Origin: Lutraria lutraria
Lineage: Eukaryota > Mollusca > Bivalvia > Venerida > Mactridae
Assembly (NCBI GenBank): GCA_964023205.1
Contig: OZ026833.1
Location: 44,423,137 to 44,487,136 of the forward strand
DNA: 64,000 nt
Direction: 5' to 3'
The notes below the pieces were generated by a model. The model saw nothing but the letters and a program-made list of their open reading frames with translations, did no database searches and was not told the origin of the DNA. This document shows positions 61,301 through 64,000 of the stretch, piece by piece; positions within the stretch are counted from its first letter, which is position 1; each line of letters begins with the position of its first letter. Both the position numbers and the translations under genes were made by a program.

Positions 61301-63883
61301 GTGTTTCATTGTATATCTTTAATTTTGTACGCTGGTCGTAGTTGTATTATGTTTTGTTCTCGGTTTTAATGCAACGTTTTGGCTTTTTTAAAGTTGAAGT
61401 TCCAAACTACATTTGTACATCGGGATCTTTCGGTTACATGTAACACCTGTCGATGCCGCCCGGCAATACTTCGACGTCAAAACGGTCATTTTTACGGTAT
61501 CATTAAAAGATTCATTATATATTATCACGCCTACTACAAAATACTTTTCTGTCATGATTTGTTTTGACGTCACGTGGTGACCTTATATATTCTATATTAG
61601 GTTACCAGAATATATTGGGTCTATAATGGAGACATTTATTATAAATATTGGGTCTGAAATGGAAACTTTTATTGTAAATGATGAGGAGGAAGGTAGTCTG
61701 TGTGATATAATCGTTACAGGGTTCGTAACTGACCTGAAACGGGATATACGGGTCTGTTGAAAACTATATCGGTCTTGCATATGGTTTCCTACAGAACCGT
61801 ATATCCACGGTATCGAGTCAGTAACTAAGCATTTTCAGAGAGGCACTATAAATACCATAAAATTGACCGTTTTGACGTCGAAAACGACGTTGTTTCAATC
61901 GTAAATCTACGTCACTGATTAATGATTAGGCAAATGTTATAGCAACATGAAGCACATAAAATAAATAGAGGATCTTGAATGAGTGTTTATGTTTTATTAA
62001 ATTATTAAACGAGTCCTCTGAAAACGATAAAAAACCAGACTCAACCTAGATTTTATCGTTTTTAGATGACGAGTTTAATAAATTCAAACAACATGAACAC
62101 AAATTAAAGATTCTATTTATAACATGACCAGCAAATTGCGTACTTACAAACGATGAACATATAATTATGACAGTACCTATTTTCTTTATAAGAAGAATTG
62201 GGTTGAAGTGGTTATGCGGTATTTGAAACACATGAGCTTAGAAAGTAGTAGACCAGAATAATCTATTCCAACTTACTGACATATACTATATATCGGCTTT
62301 ATTCAACCAAATTTATAGCATGTTGTAAAAGCTATAAATAGACAAAATACTAACTCGTTCGTACAAATAACACAGTATCAACAACCAGCACATGACGCCA
62401 TGGTGACGTCACGGAATGGTGTGACCGACATAAACGAATCTGAAAGAAACTGCATGAAATACGCGATTTCTTGTATTTGTGATTACAGTTTGTCCTAATT
62501 TCTCGTCCAATGAAATGTCCGCATTTCATTTGAAATTTGTAAAAATATATCGCAAAAAATCTGCCGAATCCCTGATATGGAGAAAATAAGTGCTACGTGA
62601 CCAAACGCTGGATAGGGCGGTGCAAGTTGCATCAGTTTTATTACGTCATCCTTTAACCGTTAAATAAAGTAGGCGGAGTTTAAACCGCTCATAGACTTCG
62701 TAGGAGATTCGGTAGCGTTTGTTGAACCAGGTCTTATAGCATACGAATTTTCCATGGTTTTCGTTATTTCTGTTGGATTTAATGCCAGAATAGAATTTCA
62801 GTTACCATCTTTCCTTGGTACGAATAGTACCAGGTTTCATGGTTATAAAATTGTTCCCATCAAATTCCATAGCTTGTCTTTGTATATTTCTAAATAAACT
62901 ATGATCACACAATTACTCATACATAGGCTACATGTAGATACATGAATATTTCATCACCATAATCAACCTGAATATGCATTTTATAAATCAACCAGCACCT
63001 TATATTCAACAGTAGTACGTTGAGAATGGAATGGATTTGATGCTCAGAGATCGATTGTAAGTTGTATAATATCTGGGCCGGTGCTAGACACCACACTTGC
63101 AAGGTTTTCCGATCTAATCCGGACTCGAACTTAAACATGTGCAAGAATCCAAGAAGTTTGGAAAGAAACAGAACGGTCGAAAACTGTAAATTACAGTGCA
63201 CAGGCCTCATGGTCCAAATTGAAAGAATGGTCAAACAGTAAGAAACATTGAAATCAATCGTGCATTTCTGGGTATTAATTGTTTATATAGCAATACCAGT
63301 TCCTCGAGAACAAAACATGATAGATCTAGAATTCGTCGTAAGCTAAGTGAAAATCCATTGTTACAGGTAAATGCTGGCTCTAAAGCACACTGAATGCCTC
63401 CGCTGTCTTTTACTACTTTGTGGGCGGTGTCAAATTGATAATATAGTGATGATTGACAGTTTTTGTCGAGACAGAACATGCGCACGTGACAGAAATTAGG
63501 ACAAACTGTAAATCAGTTATCGTTCATATTTTGAATTTTATGCGACATATCACTGCGCTCCGCTTCGCGTCGCTTGTGATATATCCCATAAAATTCAAAA
63601 TATGAACGATAACTAATACGTGCATTAAAGACTTTTGATTGCAATCTGTTTAATTTTGCGTGTCATACCTGTATCCGTTGGGCCCATGAAATCCCCGTGC
63701 CTTTGCACTCCTTTAGTTTTTATAAATTATGATACGATCAACAGATCTGACCATGTAGCATGTTGTAAACCTACTTCAGTAACAATCCCAATTAAGACCG
63801 TGACCGGCGATTCGAACCTGACCATTGATAGAAGTATCGTTCGACGCCTTTGTATGTTTATCTTTAGTCTTAAGTGTTTTTAA
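28376..63883 (+). CDS. Secreted PAN-like + GON domain protein, seven exons, complete
   Basis: Exons: 28376-28564, 32294-32426, 35831-35980, 36810-36907, 39332-39511, 56470-56605, 63780-63883. They total 990 bp (329 aa plus stop); all junctions are GT-AG and in phase. Residues 1-22 are a signal peptide (hydrophobic core YVACLFVGCAVRYVFG). Residues 23-107 are Cys-rich (C39, C56, C60, C66, C78: ISCGMRCHQE, ICKAYVFTTDTATC), like a PAN/apple domain. Residues 109-291 form a GON domain: SCKDVEDVGHTTDGEYWLYP, IYCHELGSGTPSEFVSL, TMVIDTASVTFA, YGMAASCWFF, GTGFIINP, VVGCVGYCGHAI. GON is best known from the C-terminus of ADAMTS9/20 and GON-1; here there is no protease. The tail ends in a hydrophobic LCMFIFSLKCF. 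Binding partner and role unknown. Intron 5 (17 kb) holds the 11-kb inverted-repeat unit. Confidence 0.9.
29640..29860 (-). pseudogene. LINE 3'-end remnant in GON intron 1
   Basis: On the minus strand a CFTCNVIEDEYHF zinc-knuckle segment followed by ILEYPRYILV matches the C-terminus of the LINEs at 17.6 and 19.5 kb. Sequence toward 28820 (a gcgccgaggcgc palindrome and an AT-rich tail) may be its 3' UTR. Heavily decayed. The rest of intron 1 (28565-32293) shows only the element at 31450. Confidence 0.6.
31450..32248. mobile_element. Foldback-like element with ggacaaaagctc termini
   Basis: The left end has four copies of ggacaaaagctc-type sequence (31451-31525); the right end has inverse copies gagcttttgtc and gggggagcttttgttcgg (32195-32248). 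Interior near 31600-31670 and 32027-32145 has short repeats built on tcctgct(c/a)cg and gctatgttcgg. No coding. It lies immediately upstream of exon 2 of the GON gene (acceptor at 32293). Confidence 0.6.
32476..32626. mobile_element. Small MITE, cagtgaaact/agtttctctg ends
   Basis: About 150 bp. Left cagtgaaactcatttaatct and the inverse of the right end, cagagaaactttcctaatcc, align as terminal inverted repeats. TA follows the right end. Interior repeats of 'tcggacgagag'. Located in GON intron 2. Confidence 0.6.
32790..33420. repeat. Dispersed repeat, ~140-bp subunits
   Basis: Starts near tatgccccctttggaagaaa. It continues as about four imperfect copies of 'aaccttgtc..accaataactagagaacg...gatgacccctattgattttgaggtca' near 32870, 33015, 33135 and 33285. 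Non-coding intronic repeat. The short minus-strand open frame across it has no recognisable motif. Confidence 0.65.
33421..35830. other. Rest of GON intron 2, nothing firm
   Basis: AT-rich intronic sequence. Paired open frames on both strands at 34487-34757 and others show no motif. A degenerate tRNA-like stretch near 34125-34190 is too decayed to call. Confidence 0.5.
36505..36795 (-). repeat. Truncated copy of the 146-bp-subunit repeat
   Basis: One to two subunits ('ttaacactctagaggtcaca', 'ggtcatctagggtaaaaaat') followed by the terminal block gggccatcatggcactcttg. It ends 14 bp before the exon 4 acceptor of the GON gene, so it sits in the 3' splice-site region. Confidence 0.65.
37415..38762 (+). 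repeat. 26-bp minisatellite, ~52 copies
   Basis: The unit begins tactgtgcataatgccaata and ends ttttag, with variants gtcaat/gccaat, ttagta/ttagga and gcataa/gtataa. It is in intron 4 of the GON gene. No spacers lie between units, so it is a plain tandem repeat. Open frames across it are by-products. Confidence 0.93.
39874..40345 (+). repeat. Left arm of the 11.1-kb inverted repeat, with exon-like start
   Basis: The inward-facing strand has TCACGTGAC (E-box) at 39885-39893, then ATGGCGGCTGCTGAGGCTCG at 39918-39937, directly followed by a consensus donor GTAAGT. Three mismatches to the right arm were noticed over ~455 bp. In frame the mini-exon reads MAAAEA then a split Arg codon. Confidence 0.85.
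40587..40842 (+). pseudogene. Degenerate C2H2 zinc-finger-like exon
   Basis: A good acceptor (GAACTGTTTCAG) precedes GATGAACACC; the frame joins cleanly to the arm's mini-exon at 39937 (CG|G). The peptide includes REKPFEPAKLRTS, a (TGE)KPF-linker-like start, CNMNIHRKKQFEDHMAMH, a finger missing its first Cys, and FSCGKRFT followed by a stop. Key zinc ligands are missing, so at best a decayed finger protein. Whether the splice is used is unknown. Confidence 0.4.
41323..41550 (-). CDS. Unassigned short ORF in the left-arm insertion
   Basis: 75 residues with coding-like composition (FIEVGGSSSLHTRRMKTFAS, then LTEATDQVCKFITRYAVKPK). I do not recognise the family. The ATG at about 41541 is the likely start if it is translated; no upstream acceptor in frame was found. 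It could be the remnant of the insertion's own protein. Confidence 0.3.
   Translation of the reverse strand: MSKMITFIKYAYLFEERYFKEITFIEVGGSSSLHTRRMKTFASLTEATDQVCKFITRYAVKPKDYRNSPIRLFTR
41672..41745 (-). repeat. tRNA-like sequence (pseudo-tRNA or SINE head)
   Basis: On the minus strand TAGTTCAGTTGGTAGAG is a good A box and GTTTCAAACTCC an imperfect B box, spaced as in a tRNA. Acceptor-stem pairing is poor (GGGTCTA against CAGG), so I do not call a functional tRNA. Confidence 0.5.
42030..42560. repeat. Array of CCGAAGTA-type motifs, left side
   Basis: More than 20 copies of a CCG(A)AGTA/TACTTCGG-like core in both orientations in ~530 bp, for example cccgaagtagtac, ttccgaagtagaag, cttctacctcggc, ctccgaggtatcg. 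Longer palindromes are built from them (cgaggtagaagtatacatac followed by ttctacctcg). Resembles the subterminal transposase-binding arrays of some DNA transposons. The 174-aa open frame here is a by-product. Confidence 0.75.
42961..44730 (+). ncRNA. Candidate spliced non-coding transcript inside the inverted repeat
   Basis: Three exon-like segments with strong junctions: 42961-43042 (TTTTGCAG | ... CATTCAG|GTAAGT), 43455-43539 (TTTTATCAG | ... CTTCAG|GTGTGT) and 43944 to about 44730 (long T run then CAG, ending after AATAAA at 44706). No frame stays open across them. The mini-exon in the left arm (donor at 39938) could be the first exon, giving a product of about 10 residues before a stop. 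Splicing is inferred only from sequence. Confidence 0.35.
45033..45175 (+). mobile_element. 5'-truncated SINE (family 2)
   Basis: Matches the 3' part of the SINE at 47770 (ttgcttacggaggatgggag, then tctagtactggttcttccca) and ends in an (aaac)n tail. The tRNA-like head is missing. Confidence 0.8.
46662..47130 (+). repeat. Dispersed repeat copy, 146-bp-subunit family
   Basis: Begins acaagagggacaagatggcc followed by ctatatcactcacatg, then about three subunits of 'ttctgacagggtttggtgaagatccaatcaaa...' in the orientation opposite to the 26520 copy. Confidence 0.75.
47770..48025 (+). mobile_element. tRNA-derived SINE (family 2), full-length
   Basis: tRNA-like head with A box (tggttgagtggttaaag) and B box (gggttcgagcccgg), then a body shared with 45033-45175 (tttgcttacggaggatggaa), ending in an A/C-rich tail. 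The head differs from family 1. Confidence 0.85.
49975..50518. repeat. Array of CCGAAGTA-type motifs, right side
   Basis: Counterpart of 42030-42560 in inverse order, with near-tandem ~85-bp blocks of 'cttctacatcggaaaataaaactccgaagttgtagtaagaaagccgaggtag' type. A G run (50096-50110) and a perfect palindrome (50292-50327) lie within it. Confidence 0.75.
50292..50327. repeat. 36-bp perfect palindrome
   Basis: Two 17-bp arms (caaggacttatatacat and its exact inverse) around a 2-bp centre, inside the right motif array and absent from the left one. Would form a hairpin in single strands. Confidence 0.85.
50519..50978 (-). repeat. Right arm of the 11.1-kb inverted repeat, with exon-like start
   Basis: Inverse of 39874-40345. 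On the minus strand it carries the same E-box (50959-50967), ATG and mini-exon (50934-50915) and GTAAGT donor pointing inward, so both arms would fire transcripts toward each other. Confidence 0.85.
50979..53009. other. Intron 5 sequence, nothing firm
   Basis: AT-rich intronic sequence of the GON gene, right of the inverted-repeat unit. No coding exon, repeat or RNA structure could be supported. Confidence 0.5.
53010..53086 (-). repeat. tRNA-like sequence with intact A and B boxes
   Basis: Minus strand TGGTGCAGTAGTAAG (A box) and GGTTCAATCCC (B box) fit the pol III consensus. The outer stem does not pair well, so it is probably a SINE head or pseudo-tRNA. Confidence 0.5.
53720..54288 (+). 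repeat. Dispersed repeat ending in a ~100-bp hairpin, copy 1
   Basis: Direct copy of 62966-63621, beginning cctgaatatgcat and ending in inverted arms agttatcgttcatattatga (54181) and the inverse ending at 54279. The loop contains actgagctccgcttcgcgcc. Copy 2 has ~115 bp more in the middle. Probably a non-autonomous transposon. Confidence 0.75.
54805..55950 (-). repeat. Dispersed repeat copy (8755 family) carrying a nested SINE
   Basis: Contains subunits like 'accacaaggcctagagcttagatatttagt...tcaaaatcggctccgccc' and ends agggccgtcatggccatctt followed by gttt. Interrupted at 55166-55452 by a SINE. Confidence 0.75.
55166..55452 (-). mobile_element. tRNA-derived SINE (family 1), nested
   Basis: Minus-strand A box TAGCTCAGTGGTTAGAG and B box GAGTTCGAACCCC; the body matches the 6095 copy (tatatcgtggcgggcagtta). 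It splits the surrounding repeat, with short duplicated flanks (gaaactac and agaactac). Confidence 0.85.
57440..57784 (+). pseudogene. Mariner transposase C-terminal remnant
   Basis: FILHMDNAFSHTACRKKYIE holds the second catalytic Asp (DNA..H). After a frameshift near 57600, the segment SPD...GLFDFAIFPVDKKLLKSQR...LHSA follows, the usual 'PYSPDLAPxDFxLFP' region with the third catalytic position and C-terminus. The N-terminal half is unreadable. Dead copy. Confidence 0.75.
57888..58215. mobile_element. TTAA-flanked MITE nested in the mariner
   Basis: Terminal inverted repeats AGCCCCATTAGC and GCTAATGGGGCT, with TTAA on both sides (57884-57887 and 58216-58219). TTAA duplication is characteristic of the piggyBac superfamily. 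No coding. Confidence 0.8.
58925..59222 (+). repeat. 27-bp minisatellite, ~11 copies
   Basis: The unit starts ccttcaccacgacaacaaca and ends gtaacga. Because 27 is a multiple of three, long open frames appear on both strands (Thr-rich on +, CCCRGEGRY-type and VVVVKVVT-type on -). No start, splice or family evidence supports any of them. It lies in GON intron 6. Confidence 0.85.
59334..59962. mobile_element. TA-flanked MITE or decayed pogo-like element
   Basis: Left cagtaaaacctgtccttccg and inverse right cggtaaaacctgtcttaagc, with TA on both sides. It is 629 bp, with repeated 'gcgaccacctgtc' in the subterminal parts. No intact coding. Confidence 0.75.
60768..60943. mobile_element. MITE, cagtcaatcctgt type
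   Basis: Left cagtcaatcctgtag and inverse right ccgtcaaacctgtgaacaaa, with interior 'gaataaaggccat' repeats. Ends of the same type occur at 7615 and near 54575-54640. Confidence 0.65.
61148..61311. mobile_element. Small MITE, TA-flanked
   Basis: 164 bp with left cagtagaacatggttataat and inverse right caatgaaacacggttatggt, TA on both sides. Non-coding. Confidence 0.7.
61471..61880. repeat. Inverted repeat pair (tcgacgtcaaaacggtca)
   Basis: 61471-61502 and 61849-61880 are near-perfect inverse copies enclosing 346 bp of unique, AT-rich sequence. Possibly a MITE. Confidence 0.65.
62003..62081. repeat. Hairpin-forming palindrome
   Basis: 31-bp arms (ttattaaacgag...aacgataaaa and inverse) around a 17-bp loop, with a few mismatches. 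Confidence 0.7.
62966..63621 (+). repeat. Dispersed repeat ending in a ~100-bp hairpin, copy 2
   Basis: Direct copy of 53720-54288. Arms agttatcgttcatattttga (63515) and its inverse (ends 63614) are perfect over 28 bp. It ends 160 bp before the last exon of the GON gene. Confidence 0.75.
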
Positions 63884-63931
63884 TGAGCTTTTACTGTGTG
63901 TTTTAATTCTTTTGTTGTATTATTTATGGAC

Positions 63932-63937
63932 AATAAA
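63932..63937 (+). terminator. Polyadenylation signal AATAAA of the PAN/GON gene
   Basis: Canonical hexamer 49 bp after the stop codon, giving a short 3' UTR of roughly 70 nt. It supports 63780-63883 as the true last exon. Confidence 0.65.
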
Positions 63938-64000
63938 GTCTGCATACTTTGTCGTGAGTTATCTTTTTTTCGAAATGTAGGGTTTCATTAGGACGCTCTT

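Overview
The window is invertebrate genomic DNA, most likely from a bivalve mollusc. The evidence is intron-split genes with GT-AG (once GC-AG) junctions, AT-rich non-coding sequence, tRNA-derived SINEs, dense TIR transposons and MITEs, and the dispersed repeat ending in a 'gagggccat...ccctatatcgctca' block that I associate with bivalve genomes. The species cannot be fixed from the sequence.

Three host genes can be read. (1) Positions 1-257 (+) are the last coding exon of an ADCY9-like adenylate cyclase, followed by AT-rich 3' UTR/intergenic sequence. (2) Positions 12104-5560 (-) are a complete eight-exon carbonyl reductase 1-like gene: exons sum to 837 bp, 278 aa, all junction phases agree, and a TATA box and polyadenylation signal are present. 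It converges on the cyclase. (3) Positions 28376-63883 (+) are a complete seven-exon gene for a small secreted protein of 329 aa: signal peptide, Cys-rich PAN/apple-like segment, then a GON domain. Its introns span 35 kb and hold most of the mobile DNA. No functional link between the three genes is visible.

Regions: 1-12.2 kb, two convergent genes with intronic repeats. 12.2-15.5 kb, a head-to-tail array of a composite element with a 34-bp minisatellite core, starting 120 bp upstream of the CBR1-like start codon. 15.5-18.7 kb, a broken LINE and the element's detached 3' end. 18.8-26.05 kb, a pogo/Tigger-type transposon with transposase, OTU-like and zinc-finger coding regions, interrupted by a LINE and partly duplicated in tandem. 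26.5-28 kb, a dispersed repeat with ~146-bp subunits. 28.4-63.9 kb, the GON gene.

The most unusual structure is an 11.1-kb inverted-repeat unit (39,874-50,978) in intron 5 of the GON gene. Its outer arms (~455 bp, about 99% identical by eye) each carry an E-box, an ATG and a strong splice donor facing inward. Inside them lie dense arrays of a CCGAAGTA-type motif in both orientations. I recognise no transposase in it. It may be an undescribed long-TIR/foldback transposon, or an inverted duplication of a promoter and first exon.
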